A DNA stretch of 64,000 nucleotides from Flavobacterium poyangense (GCF_011751075.1 NZ_JAALLN010000001.1:843113-907112); one strand, 5' to 3'; counted from the stretch's first letter, positions 24,221 through 33,579 are shown. The notes: generated from the sequence alone by a model not told the origin. Numbers and translations: made by a program.

Positions 24221-26467
24221 TTAATCAAATTTTGATTTTACCTCTACTTTTGGCCAGGAGTTATTGCTTACATCAATATCAGCGGTCATTAATTTTGGAT
24301 CGATCTGTATACTTTTGATTGCTTTTTCTGTTGCATATACTTTTTTAGCAGTATCATTATTCTTTCTCCAGATTTGAGCCGGATATTGGAAATTTTGTTT
24401 TGAACCATCTTCATAAGTGATTTCAACCAAAATAGGCATAATCATTCCGCCCGGTTTATTAAACTCTACTTCGTAAAAATACTTAGGCGTTTTTAAACCT
24501 GCTTTTTCCTCTGCGGTAAAAGTCTGATCTACATAATCTGCCAATAGTTTTACTTCTTCTACTTTTAAAGCTTTTTTCTTAGAGGCACTTACCTCGGCAT
24601 TATCGCCTGCTACCAGGTAAACAAACGGTCCTTTCTCAAATCCGAAACGGCCTTTTCTCACTTTTACATCTTTGATATCTGCTGTTGGAGTATCAGAAAC
24701 ATAATATTGTTTTACCTCATTAATTCCGATATCTACAAAATCAGTTGAATAAAACCATCCTCTGAAAAACCAATCTAAATCAACTGCAGAAGCATCTTCC
24801 ATCGTTCTGAAAAAATCTTCAGGAGTCGGGTGTTTGAACTTCCATCTGTTGGCATAGGTTTTAAAAGCATAATCAAACAACTCTCTTCCCATCACTACTT
24901 CTCTTAAGATATTAAGTCCTGTAGCCGGTTTTCCGTAAGCATTATTACCAAATTGATGAATCGTTTCAGAATTAGACATAATAGGCTCTAAAAACTTCTG
25001 ATCTCCACTCATATAAGGAATGATATTTTTTGCAGGACCACGTCTGGAAGGAAATTTAGGATCCAGTTCCTGTTCTGCCATATATTGCATAAAGGAATTC
25101 AAACCTTCATCCATCCAGCTCCATTGGCGCTCATCTGAATTCACAATCATTGGGAAAAAGTTATGGCCTACTTCGTGAATTACGACCCCAATCATTCCGT
25201 TTCTAACCTCTTTGCTTACTACGCCATTTTCATCAGGACGACCATAGTTCCAGCAAATCATCGGATATTCCATACCCTGATCTTCTGCCGAAACAGAAAC
25301 CGCTTTTGGATAAGGATAATCAAAAGTATGAGCAGAATAACTCTTTAAGGTATGTGCAACAGTTACCGTAGAAGTTTCCCCCCAAAATGGATTTGCTTCT
25401 TTTGGATATACTGATTCTGCCATTACCACTTTATTATTTAATTGTACAGCCATGGCATCGTAAATGAATTTTCTCGACGAAGCAATTCCAAAATCACGTA
25501 CATTTTTTGCGCTGAATCTCCATGTTTTTTTCTTTTCAGAAAACCCTTTTTCCGCAGCTTCTGCCTCAGCTTGTGTGACAATTACAACCGGCTTATCAAA
25601 TGATTTTTGAGCCTGTTCGTAACGCTTCACTTGTTCTGCAGTAAAAACTTCACTTCTGTTCATTAACTCTCCTGTTGCGTTGATCACATGATCTGCAGGA
25701 ACTGTAATATTCACATCAAAGTTTCCGAAAGGCAAAGCAAACTCTCCACCACCCCAGAACTGCATATTCTGCCAACCCTCTACATCATTGTAAACAGCCA
25801 TTCTTGGATAAAACTGAGCAATTACATATAATTTGTTTCCGTCTTTTTCAAATAATTCATAACCGGAACGACCTCCTCCTTCTTTACGGTAGTTATTGAT
25901 ATTATACCACCATTTTATTGCAAACGAAATTTTCTCTCTCGGTTTTAAAGGAGTAGCCAGATTAATACGCATCATCGTTTCGTTGATCGTATACGACATT
26001 GCGTTTCCTTTCGCATCTTTAACCTGCTCGATGTTGAAACCACGCTCTAAATCTTTCTTTAAATACTTGCTCGAAAAACCATCAAGTGGTAGTACCTGAT
26101 TTATTTTTTCGCTTTCCGCCAAAGAAGTCTGCGTATTAGCTTTAGCCTGATTCTGATCTAACTGAATCCATAAATATTCTAAAGTGTCCGGAGAGTTATT
26201 AGAATACGTAATAATTTCAGAGCCTGTTAATTTTGATTTTTTATCATCTAATTCTACATCAATTTTGTAGTCTGCCTGTTGCTGATAATAAGCCGGTCCC
26301 GGTGCTCCGGAAGCGGTACGAAACATATTGGGTGTAGCCAATAAATCGTACATTTGGCTAAATTTGTTCGTATCGTATTTACCTTGTTGTTTTGGAGCAA
26401 CCGTTGTTGTTTTTTCCTGCGCTATCAACATAGCCGGAAAAAGCAATAATACCGAAAGTTTTTTCAT
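24221..26467 (-). CDS. M1-family (gluzincin) metallopeptidase
   Basis: 748 residues from the ATG at 26467, which opens a signal peptide (MKKLSVLLLFPAMLIAQ); the frame extends to 26506 but with a non-signal sequence. The zinc site HEVGH with the third ligand Glu in DEGLNSF 18 residues later is the M1 HExxH(18)E. M1 enzymes are aminopeptidases; the GAMEN-like exopeptidase motif is not clear (EDQGMEYPM may replace it), so endo- versus aminopeptidase specificity is unsure. Envelope location is expected. It is the last gene of a five-gene operon with DUF6702 and three carboxypeptidase-regulatory-domain proteins. Confidence 0.92.
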   Translation of the reverse strand: MKKLSVLLLFPAMLIAQEKTTTVAPKQQGKYDTNKFSQMYDLLATPNMFRTASGAPGPAYYQQQADYKIDVELDDKKSKLTGSEIITYSNNSPDTLEYLWIQLDQNQAKANTQTSLAESEKINQVLPLDGFSSKYLKKDLERGFNIEQVKDAKGNAMSYTINETMMRINLATPLKPREKISFAIKWWYNINNYRKEGGGRSGYELFEKDGNKLYVIAQFYPRMAVYNDVEGWQNMQFWGGGEFALPFGNFDVNITVPADHVINATGELMNRSEVFTAEQVKRYEQAQKSFDKPVVIVTQAEAEAAEKGFSEKKKTWRFSAKNVRDFGIASSRKFIYDAMAVQLNNKVVMAESVYPKEANPFWGETSTVTVAHTLKSYSAHTFDYPYPKAVSVSAEDQGMEYPMICWNYGRPDENGVVSKEVRNGMIGVVIHEVGHNFFPMIVNSDERQWSWMDEGLNSFMQYMAEQELDPKFPSRRGPAKNIIPYMSGDQKFLEPIMSNSETIHQFGNNAYGKPATGLNILREVVMGRELFDYAFKTYANRWKFKHPTPEDFFRTMEDASAVDLDWFFRGWFYSTDFVDIGINEVKQYYVSDTPTADIKDVKVRKGRFGFEKGPFVYLVAGDNAEVSASKKKALKVEEVKLLADYVDQTFTAEEKAGLKTPKYFYEVEFNKPGGMIMPILVEITYEDGSKQNFQYPAQIWRKNNDTAKKVYATEKAIKSIQIDPKLMTADIDVSNNSWPKVEVKSKFD

Positions 26468-26532
26468 AAATGTTTTTGGTTTTCTTTGAGATTGTGAAAA
26501 TAACAATTAATCTAATAATTACTTCTTTTTCA

Positions 26533-27039
26533 CTAGTATTTTAACACTTCTTTCCTTGAGGATTCTGTAAAAAGAACGCTTCTTTTGGTGCCGAATGCTG
26601 AAACATGTGTAATATTTTGCTGCTCAGAATTCCAATCAACCAAAATAGTATTCGAAATTTCAATGGTCTTAAATTTATCAATGTCTTTTATACGGCAATA
26701 ACAAACCAAGACATCAGCCGCTTCTACTTCTTTGGACAAAAAAGCAATTGCTTTTGACTGACCATTTATTTTTATTGAAAAATGTTCTGCAAGATATTTT
26801 TTCAACAACTCAACATCAGCCTGTGTTTCCTTTTCTGTACCAACAAAAGTTTTTTTGTGGTACTGCTTTTCGAGACCATTGTTTAAATCATCAATAAAAA
26901 TGCGGGAAGTAATCTGAATCATTTTTTTTTCGGCCGCATAATTGACCTGAAAAACACCCACATAAAACTTATGAAAAGTAAAAGCGGAAAGGGATAAAAA
27001 CAATATCCCGATTAAAGGATAAATCAATCTGTTTTTCAT
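26533..27039 (-). CDS. DUF6702-family periplasmic protein
   Basis: 168 residues with an N-terminal hydrophobic signal (about 7-24) and FHKFYVGVFQVNYAAEKK, the typical start of DUF6702. The rest is a single beta-rich domain ending at LFTESSRKEVLKY. The family is uncharacterised and usually found next to M1 peptidases in Flavobacteriia, as here (65 bp upstream of the M1 gene). It overlaps the preceding gene by 4 bp (ATGA). Confidence 0.82.
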   Translation of the reverse strand: MKNRLIYPLIGILFLSLSAFTFHKFYVGVFQVNYAAEKKMIQITSRIFIDDLNNGLEKQYHKKTFVGTEKETQADVELLKKYLAEHFSIKINGQSKAIAFLSKEVEAADVLVCYCRIKDIDKFKTIEISNTILVDWNSEQQNITHVSAFGTKRSVLFTESSRKEVLKY

Positions 27040-27791
27040 TCTTGAATAACCGAAGCTTTTTTAAACTCTTTATTTTTATTAACCATAAAATCCATTAGAA
27101 TAAATTTATCTTCCGGTTTCAGGTATTTCTTAGACTCCCCATCGTTTGAACAGAACATTAAAAAAAGCTCCACTTCGTCCGGTTTTAACCCCAGTGTCTG
27201 ACTGAAAAATTCAGGTTTAAAATTATCTTTAGCATATGCAACAAAAGCGATGTCAGAAATCACATCATCTTTTACATCTTCTTTTTTACGAAGAAGCTTT
27301 TTAACATCTTTAAAAATACGAACAAAGTTCATCCCATATTTTATGGTCTGATCAGAATACATGGCGTTATTTTTTGCAGTCGACTGTTTGTCGTCTTCAA
27401 ATTGCATGTCTACAAATTTCTGTGAACCGCCATCAAGTGATTTTACTTTTAAATCCTTGTGAACTATAACTTCTTTTAATTGGTTATTCACCAAATCTAA
27501 TTTTACTACGAAAAGGATTTGAGCACAATCTTTCTCGGTTAAAACAACTTTTTTGGATTGAAATGCTAATCCTGAAAATAATAAAGTGTCTTTAGGTTTT
27601 GCCAAAATATCAAACAATCCGCCAGAACCGATAAATGTTCTAACATTTGCATTAACATTCATTACATAACCACTTTCGATGGCAAGAAAATCATTTATTA
27701 TCTGCCCATGTAGCGGTTTTCTGGAATTGGTTTGCCCTAAAACGATTTGACAAAATAAGCATGCAATAAGTAGTCCTAATTTATTTTTCAT
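27036..27791 (-). CDS. Carboxypeptidase-regulatory-like domain protein (third paralogue)
   Basis: 251 residues with a signal peptide (KNKLGLLIACLFCQIVLGQ). A beta-sandwich follows (HGQIINDFLAIESGYVMNVN, GSGGLFDILAKPKDTLLFSG), like the N-terminal carboxypeptidase-D regulatory domain of many Bacteroidota surface proteins, then LKEVIVHKDL at the position of the LQEVVV motif. It is the most divergent of three tandem paralogues and lacks their SGRTAMLKKE motif. No barrel or enzyme domain is present. It overlaps both neighbours (11 bp upstream, 4 bp downstream), so it is in the operon. Confidence 0.75.
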   Translation of the reverse strand: MKNKLGLLIACLFCQIVLGQTNSRKPLHGQIINDFLAIESGYVMNVNANVRTFIGSGGLFDILAKPKDTLLFSGLAFQSKKVVLTEKDCAQILFVVKLDLVNNQLKEVIVHKDLKVKSLDGGSQKFVDMQFEDDKQSTAKNNAMYSDQTIKYGMNFVRIFKDVKKLLRKKEDVKDDVISDIAFVAYAKDNFKPEFFSQTLGLKPDEVELFLMFCSNDGESKKYLKPEDKFILMDFMVNKNKEFKKASVIQE

Positions 27792-28512
27792 TTTCTAGAA
27801 TTATTAAATATTTTCTGGCTAGTTCGGTTATCAAAAACATACTCAGCGTTTTGTTTTTTGTATCCAAAGATACAGCAAATTCGCCATCATCCACGCAATA
27901 TAATTGAAATCCTTTAATGTATTCAGGTGAAATTTTTAATCTTTCTGTATAATAATTATCATCAAACATATACTCCATCTTTCTAAAAAGCGCTTCTTTT
28001 TTCTCGACGTTGATCTCTTTTTTCAACATAGCAGTCCGACCCGAAATTTTATTCAGCAATTTATCGATAGAAGTAGACGTTGCGGTATACACTTTTCGTT
28101 CTGCGGGGGTATACTTTTTCTGACCGTACGGAATAATTCCCAGATTCTCAGCGGTAAGCCCTGCATTTTCATTTACAACAACCTCCTTAAGCTGAACTTC
28201 CTTTACCGTCATTTTTACAGTAATTGAATTCAAACTCAAATCCTCAGCCGTAATCCTATGCTTTAGAGGCTCTAAATTAACGGATGAAAAAACCAAAACA
28301 TCTCCCTCCTTAACCACAATCGAAAACATTCCGTTTACATCTGAAACAGTAGCGAGCTGCGTGGTGTTATTGATAATATTAACCCCTTCAATTGTTGTAG
28401 AGCGCTCTAAAACCTGACCATTAATTTCTTTTGACACAGCCGTCTGACCAAAAGTTAATCCGGTAAGTAATAAAAATAACGCCAGTAAGATATTATTTGT
28501 TTTCAATCGCAA
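27781..28512 (-). CDS. Carboxypeptidase-regulatory-like domain protein (second paralogue)
   Basis: 243 residues. No ATG precedes the signal peptide; the start is a TTG at 28512 or 28506, both giving a KTNNILLALFLLLTGLTFGQ-type signal. The N-terminal domain (GQVLERSTTIEGVNIINNTT, SVNLEPLKHRITAEDL) is a CarboxypepD_reg-like beta-sandwich; QLKEVVVNENAGL follows. The shared tail motifs LGIIPYGQKKYTPAERK and SGRTAMLKKEINVEKKE link it to the first paralogue. It overlaps that gene by 20 bp. Such domains precede TonB-dependent receptors, but here no barrel is present. Function unknown. Confidence 0.75.
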   Translation of the reverse strand: MRLKTNNILLALFLLLTGLTFGQTAVSKEINGQVLERSTTIEGVNIINNTTQLATVSDVNGMFSIVVKEGDVLVFSSVNLEPLKHRITAEDLSLNSITVKMTVKEVQLKEVVVNENAGLTAENLGIIPYGQKKYTPAERKVYTATSTSIDKLLNKISGRTAMLKKEINVEKKEALFRKMEYMFDDNYYTERLKISPEYIKGFQLYCVDDGEFAVSLDTKNKTLSMFLITELARKYLIILENEK

Positions 28513-29302
28513 GTATTTCTTTATATTTTACTGCCAGTTCTCCCAGCAAAAATTCGGTAGCTGTCTTATTATTAGAGTTCAAAATAACAGTAAACTTATC
28601 ATTATCAACCACATAATATTCAAATCCTTTTACATATTCGGCAGGAATTTTCAATCTGTTCACAAAGTGATCCAAACTAAACATTTTCTCCAAAAGCTTC
28701 ATATAAAATTCTTTTTTCTCTACCGCAACTTCTTTCTTCAGCATAGCTGTCCGACCGGACAAAAAATTAAATAGTGGGTCTGCTGAAATCGATCCTCCCG
28801 CCATTGTTCCTGCATTTGCCGTAGCATTTAAAGCCGTTGCAGTATGCAATTTCCTTTCTGCTTCTGTATATTTTTTTTGTCCCTCAGGAATAATCCCCAA
28901 AGAAACAGCATTAATACCATTGTAATTCCGGACAACAACCTCTTGCAAATGGTACATTACCAAATTTAATCTTACCGTAAAATTGAGATCGGAAAAATTT
29001 TCAGGAACCAGCATAACTCTGCTTTCCTTAAATTGTATGGACGAAAAAACAAGTGTATCCCCTGCCTTAGCCTGGATTGAAAAACTACCATCGCCACTTG
29101 TTGTAGTCATAGCTTCTGTTTGAGCGTTTACCACATAAACTCCTTCCAAATCATTGGTATTGGAGGCTATTTTTCCATTAATAGCTATACGCTCCTGATT
29201 CTGCCCCAATACCGATTGGCTCAAAACAAAAATCAAAACACATAAAAACTTATCGCTCAAAATACAAAAATTAAAATTATTCCTAAAAACCTGTCGGTGC
29301 AT
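28493..29302 (-). CDS. Carboxypeptidase-regulatory-like domain protein (first paralogue)
   Basis: 269 residues, first gene of the operon. After an unusually long N-terminus (about 20 polar residues) comes a hydrophobic signal (FLCVLIFVLSQSVLGQ). The beta-sandwich domain (NGKIASNTNDLEGVYVVNAQ, DTLVFSSIQFKESRVML) is followed by YHLQEVVVRNYNGI, then LGIIPEGQKKYTEAERK and SGRTAMLKKEVAVEKKE, motifs shared with the second paralogue. No barrel domain. The dense overlaps imply coordinated translation of the five genes down to the M1 peptidase. A role in surface peptide handling is inference. Confidence 0.75.
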   Translation of the reverse strand: MHRQVFRNNFNFCILSDKFLCVLIFVLSQSVLGQNQERIAINGKIASNTNDLEGVYVVNAQTEAMTTTSGDGSFSIQAKAGDTLVFSSIQFKESRVMLVPENFSDLNFTVRLNLVMYHLQEVVVRNYNGINAVSLGIIPEGQKKYTEAERKLHTATALNATANAGTMAGGSISADPLFNFLSGRTAMLKKEVAVEKKEFYMKLLEKMFSLDHFVNRLKIPAEYVKGFEYYVVDNDKFTVILNSNNKTATEFLLGELAVKYKEILAIENK

Positions 29303-29371
29303 ATTTTTTAGACATATTTTAGAAGCATAGTTCTGAAAACAAAAAACAAAAAAGACATTTCAATTTCAATT

Positions 29372-29396
29372 GTCAGTCTGAGCGAAGCCGAAGACC
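29372..29396. repeat. Single copy of the GAGCGAAGCCGAAG repeat
   Basis: GTCAGTCTGAGCGAAGCCGA followed by AGACC matches the core of the 47-bp tandem array at 2294. It stands in the 353-bp gap 29303-29655, which otherwise shows no gene. A similar copy is at 38277-38301. Confidence 0.65.
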
Positions 29397-29655
29397 CCCA
29401 TAACCAAATTATGCAACAGACTACACTTTTCTCTTTACCCTCTTTTAACAAATAAAATTTACGCTTCTATGCATCAAATCCACATTTCATAAATCACATC
29501 CAACAGATTACTCTTAAAAATGTAAAAATATCTTAATGTCTTCTAAATTTAATATTAACGGCTTGGTAAAAATATGTTAATTAAACTCTGAATTTCCAGA
29601 ATCGAAAAGGAGTTTTTAATATCTTTAACGGAATCAATTTGAGTCCATTTTTTTT

Positions 29656-30363
29656 ATGAAAAGCATTATCATTGCCAGCACTTCCACGGTACACGGAGGC
29701 AGCTATTTAGAGTATTTATTACCTACATTACAACAACATTTTAAAAACTGCAAAAGCATCTTATTTATTCCATTTGCCAGATCAGGCGGAATTACACACG
29801 ACGAATACACTGCAAAAGTAGCACAGGCCTTTGCAACAATTAACATTGCTGTAAAAGGAATCCACGAATTTGAAAATGCAGAAAACGCTATAAAAAATGC
29901 AGAAGGTATTTTTACAGGAGGCGGAAACACCTTTTTGCTAGTAACGCAATTGTACCAACAGAACATCATGCAAATTCTTTCTGAAACTGTAAAAAACGGA
30001 ACGCCTTATTTAGGAACCAGCGCCGGAAGTAACATTTGCGGCCTATCGATGCAAACAACGAATGACATGCCAATTGTTTACCCTCCAAGTTTTCAAACTT
30101 TAAGACTTATTCCTTTTAACCTAAACCCACATTATTTAGATCCTGACACAAACTCTACCCACATGGGAGAAACCCGCGAAACCAGAATTAAAGAGTTCCA
30201 TGCGTTCAACTCTATACCGGTATTAGGACTAAGAGAAGGAAGCTGGCTGGAAGTAAAAGGAAACAAAATCACTTTAAAAGGAGATTTATCTGCTCGTTTG
30301 TTTTTAAAAAATCAAACTCCTGAAGAATTAGAAACAGAAACAGACTTAAGTAATCTAAAATAA
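29656..30363 (+). CDS. pepE: Dipeptidase E (aspartyl dipeptidase, S51)
   Basis: 235 residues. PepE hydrolyses N-terminal Asp-X dipeptides in the cytoplasm. The family motif GTSAGSN holds the nucleophile Ser (S122), and IFTGGGNTFLLV and IPFNLNPHYLDP are family landmarks (the His is the base). Length matches Salmonella PepE. The ATG follows a poly-T stretch, and a bidirectional terminator at 30362-30394 follows directly. It is a single-gene unit. Confidence 0.93.
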   Translation: MKSIIIASTSTVHGGSYLEYLLPTLQQHFKNCKSILFIPFARSGGITHDEYTAKVAQAFATINIAVKGIHEFENAENAIKNAEGIFTGGGNTFLLVTQLYQQNIMQILSETVKNGTPYLGTSAGSNICGLSMQTTNDMPIVYPPSFQTLRLIPFNLNPHYLDPDTNSTHMGETRETRIKEFHAFNSIPVLGLREGSWLEVKGNKITLKGDLSARLFLKNQTPEELETETDLSNLK

Positions 30364-30394
30364 AAAAGCCGAAACAATTAAGTTTCGGCTTTTT
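30362..30394. terminator. Bidirectional terminator of pepE and tRNA-Gly 1
   Basis: A 13-bp stem AAAAAGCCGAAAC (30362-30374) with 30382-30394 around a 7-nt loop, with A/T runs on both sides. It overlaps the pepE stop and lies 5 bp from the 3' end of the minus-strand tRNA. Confidence 0.85.
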
Positions 30395-30398
30395 AAAG

Positions 30399-30471
<73 letters not shown>

Positions 30472-30483
30472 ATTAACAGGGTG

Positions 30484-30491
30484 CAAATATA
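30484..30491 (-). promoter_or_regulatory. -7 box of tRNA-Gly 1
   Basis: Minus strand TATATTTG, exact TAnnTTTG, 13 bp before the tRNA 5' end. No TTG at the usual spacing. Confidence 0.5.
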
Positions 30492-30542
30492 AATAATTAA
30501 ATCAATTAAAAAAATAAAAATCAAAAATTATTTAATTTTGTT

Positions 30543-30576
30543 AAAAGAACCGAAACGATTAAATTTCGGTTCCTTT
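30543..30576 (-). terminator. Terminator of tRNA-Gly 2
   Basis: Imperfect stem GAACCGAAA/TTTCGGTTC with A/T-rich flanks, directly after the second tRNA. It is the divergent copy of the 30362 terminator, so the duplicated unit includes it. Confidence 0.7.
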
Positions 30577-30578
30577 AG

Positions 30579-30651
<73 letters not shown>

Positions 30652-30663
30652 ATTACTGTGGTG

Positions 30664-30695
30664 CAAAGATAGAGAATAATTCAAGTTAAAAACAA
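30664..30695 (-). promoter_or_regulatory. Promoter of tRNA-Gly 2
   Basis: Minus strand TTG (30695-30693), 21-nt spacer and TATCTTTG (30671-30664), a full match to the Bacteroidota TTG-N17-23-TAnnTTTG layout. The box ends 13 bp before the tRNA 5' end. Confidence 0.65.
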
Positions 30696-30787
30696 GCTTT
30701 TTCGCAAAAAAAATCAATAAAAAACAACATTAATTTATAACTTATTTAAACTTAAAAAGTTACACACCCATTTATTTTTCAAAAATT

Positions 30788-31231
30788 ATGAATCTTATTA
30801 AAGAAATACCATCAAAAGAAACTTATGTCGTACGTCAACCGGTTTTAAGAAAAGGCAAGCCAATAGAAAGCTGCGTCTTTGAAGGAGACGATTTAGACAC
30901 CACACATCATTTTGGCCTATACGCAGACAAAGATTTAATAGGAATTATTTCCTTATTCACAAAAATCAACACTACCTTTGCCGAAAAAAATCAGGCTCAA
31001 ATTCGTGGGATGGCCGTTTTAGATACCCATCAAAAGAAAGGAATTGGGGAAGCTTTGGTCAAACATTGCGAAAGATATTGCCTTGAAAATGGCACTGATT
31101 TAATCTGGTTTAACGCAAGAACTGCAGCCGTTGGTTTTTATAAAAAAATGAACTATCAAACTGTTGGAGAAGCATTTGACATCAAAGATGTCGGAGAACA
31201 CTATTTAATGTATAAAACAATTATAAAATGA
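30788..31231 (+). CDS. GNAT-family N-acetyltransferase
   Basis: 147 residues. The central acetyl-CoA motif is QIRGMAVLDTHQKKGIGEAL (about 75-94, with the QxxGxG loop as QKKGIG), preceded by KDLIGIISLFT and followed by IWFNARTAAVGFYKKMNYQ. The acceptor is unknown. Its stop overlaps the start of the L,D-transpeptidase gene by 4 bp (ATGA), so the two are translationally coupled, which may hint at an envelope-related substrate. Confidence 0.87.
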   Translation: MNLIKEIPSKETYVVRQPVLRKGKPIESCVFEGDDLDTTHHFGLYADKDLIGIISLFTKINTTFAEKNQAQIRGMAVLDTHQKKGIGEALVKHCERYCLENGTDLIWFNARTAAVGFYKKMNYQTVGEAFDIKDVGEHYLMYKTIIK

Positions 31232-32832
31232 AAAAGCTTTACTTTTTATTAGTACTATGTATACTACTAAGCTGCAAAAAGGAAACCCCAAAAGTTCCGG
31301 TAAAAAAAGTGGTTCCACCTCCTGCGCTTATACTTACTGATGAAAGAAAAGTTCAAATTGACACTGCCACTCTAAACGCTTTCAAAAGCGAAACCCTTAT
31401 TCAGTTTTATCTTTCATCAGACAATAAAACAGTTTGGGGAAATTTAAAAAAGAGATCTCATGTTTTATCCTTACTAAAAAAATCCGATGAACTGGGCTTA
31501 AATCCAGATGATTACAAAATAGATGCCTTAGAAAAATTCGAAAAAAAAATAGGTTCTTTAAGTGATGCTGATTTAGCAAATTACGATACCTTACTTACTT
31601 ATAATTTCGAATTGTATTTAACTCATTTGTACAAAGGAAAATTAGATCCTAAAAAATTATATACCGATTGGGATCTGGAAGAGAAAACATTTGATGTCAA
31701 TAATGCGCTTGTAAAAGCTTTCAACAAAGACAAATTAGACAGTCTGGCCGAAAATTGTCAGTCTAAATCATACACCTACAAACAGCTATTAGCAGCACTT
31801 AAAATCATCAATACTTTTCCGGATGATAGTGAGATCAAAAAAATAGAGTCTCTTGATAAAACAAAAATTACATTAAATGATACGAGTAGCGCCATAATTA
31901 ACATAAAAAAAAGGCTTTTATACTGGAAAGACATGTCGGGAAGAAAAGACAGCCTGACCGAAATCTACGATCAAAAAACATTTGAGTCTGTCAAAAAATT
32001 TCAGGAAAGACATGGTTTGGCTGCCGATGGCGTTATTGGAGCGGGAACGATAAGCGCTTTGAACTTTTCTAAAAACAAAAGAAAGGAACAAATTATCGCT
32101 AATTTAGAACGATGGAGATGGTATACTAATGAACTAGCAGAAAACTATTTTATTATCAATATCCCCAATTACAGTTTGAATGTTGTTGAAAAGCTGGACA
32201 CTACTTTAGTACGTAATATTGTAGTGGGAACCAGCAAAAGAAAAACACCCATTATAACATCGAAACTCAAAACAATTGTTTTTAACCCTACCTGGACAGT
32301 TCCTCCTACTATATTAAAGGAAGATGTGGTTCCGGCCATGAAACGCAACAGAAATTACCTCAGCAAAAAAAACATTACTATATACGACAGTGCAGGAAAT
32401 ACAGTAGAACCTGCTGCATGGAACGAAAATAACCCAGGAAAATACCGCTATGTACAAAGTCCGGGTTACAATAACTCATTGGGATTAATGAAAATTTTAT
32501 TTCCAAATCACCATAGTGTGTATTTACACGATACGAATCATCGCAATTATTTTGGAAGAAATAATCGTTCGTTGAGTTCGGGTTGTGTTCGTATTGAAAA
32601 TCCTTTGGAATTGGCACAACATGTTTTAGACACTTCAGATGTCGCCCTGAGCTGGCCCAAAGAAAAAATTGACTCTATTATTGAGACTAAAAAAACAACC
32701 AATGTCAGAATCAGAAAAAAATATGCCTTGTACCAATGGTACTGGACGGCTTGGAGCAAAAAAAATCAGCTCATTTTCAGAGCTGATATTTATAATTTAG
32801 ATTCGGATTTGTATAATAAGCTACGAAATTAA
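31228..32832 (+). CDS. Lipoprotein L,D-transpeptidase with peptidoglycan-binding domain
   Basis: 534 residues, YcbB-like. The lipobox CILLSC puts the lipidated Cys near residue 16. A helical scaffold region is followed by a peptidoglycan-binding domain (TFESVKKFQERHGLAADGVI, about 248-273) and the YkuD catalytic domain with HDTNHRNYFGRNNRSLSSGC, nucleophile C453. It makes 3-3 cross-links or attaches proteins to peptidoglycan in the periplasm. It overlaps the GNAT gene by 4 bp at its start and the convergent L,D-transpeptidase by 12 bp at its end. Confidence 0.93.
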   Translation: MKKLYFLLVLCILLSCKKETPKVPVKKVVPPPALILTDERKVQIDTATLNAFKSETLIQFYLSSDNKTVWGNLKKRSHVLSLLKKSDELGLNPDDYKIDALEKFEKKIGSLSDADLANYDTLLTYNFELYLTHLYKGKLDPKKLYTDWDLEEKTFDVNNALVKAFNKDKLDSLAENCQSKSYTYKQLLAALKIINTFPDDSEIKKIESLDKTKITLNDTSSAIINIKKRLLYWKDMSGRKDSLTEIYDQKTFESVKKFQERHGLAADGVIGAGTISALNFSKNKRKEQIIANLERWRWYTNELAENYFIINIPNYSLNVVEKLDTTLVRNIVVGTSKRKTPIITSKLKTIVFNPTWTVPPTILKEDVVPAMKRNRNYLSKKNITIYDSAGNTVEPAAWNENNPGKYRYVQSPGYNNSLGLMKILFPNHHSVYLHDTNHRNYFGRNNRSLSSGCVRIENPLELAQHVLDTSDVALSWPKEKIDSIIETKKTTNVRIRKKYALYQWYWTAWSKKNQLIFRADIYNLDSDLYNKLRN

Positions 32833-33543
32833 CTTCTCTTCCATCGAGAATCCTCTTGATGGATGATAAATATACAAACACGATTTATCTTTTATCGTTT
32901 GAATTATTTCGTAGTTCAATTCAACCGGAAGAGCAGGACAACCCTGACTTCTTCCCAATCTTTTATTGTTTCTGATGAACGATTCCGAAACATAATTGGC
33001 ACCATGAACCACGACTCCTCTTTCGCGGGCATTATCGTTAACTCCTTTTTCCAAACCATCTAAACGCAATGAAGCACCGTGTTTTCCCTGGTAAATTTCG
33101 CCTGTGGCATAAAACCCTAAACTACTTTTGAAGGAAGAATTTGAATTTGAAAATACGGATGCAAATTCTTCTCCGGTATTCCTGCCATGCGCCACCAACG
33201 ACTGAAATAAAATCGTATTCGTACTCATATCAATCACCCAAAGGCGTTTGACATTGGAAGACAAACTAAAATCAATTAAGGTTAAAATATCTTTTTGAAC
33301 AATACCTTTTTCCTTCAACAGATAAAAACCTTTTAAAGCTTCTGTAAAAGTTCGGAGTTCGGGCAACGAAAAATTGTTCGGCTTTAAGGCGTGGTACACG
33401 GTTTCAATTTTAGCATCAACTGTCAGTTTTGCAACTTTAGCGATACTTTTTGAGGTTACCTTTTTTAATTCGGTTGTGTTTTTAGAATCTTTACCAAAAG
33501 ACAATAGCAAAAACACCAGTAATGGATAAATCTTATAAATCAT
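32821..33543 (-). CDS. Murein L,D-transpeptidase catalytic domain protein
   Basis: 240 residues with a hydrophobic N-terminal signal (about 5-16). The YkuD_2-type catalytic site is VVHGANYVSESFIRNNKRLG then RSQGC (nucleophile C202). It lacks a peptidoglycan-binding domain and is about half the size of its convergent neighbour. The 3' ends of the two genes overlap by 12 bp. A full TTG-N18-TACATTTG promoter lies upstream at 33580-33608. Substrate and role in peptidoglycan remodelling are inferred from family. Confidence 0.88.
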   Translation of the reverse strand: MIYKIYPLLVFLLLSFGKDSKNTTELKKVTSKSIAKVAKLTVDAKIETVYHALKPNNFSLPELRTFTEALKGFYLLKEKGIVQKDILTLIDFSLSSNVKRLWVIDMSTNTILFQSLVAHGRNTGEEFASVFSNSNSSFKSSLGFYATGEIYQGKHGASLRLDGLEKGVNDNARERGVVVHGANYVSESFIRNNKRLGRSQGCPALPVELNYEIIQTIKDKSCLYIYHPSRGFSMEEKLIS

Positions 33544-33579
33544 TGAATTCCTTTAGGTTATTAAAAAATTTGGGTATGG

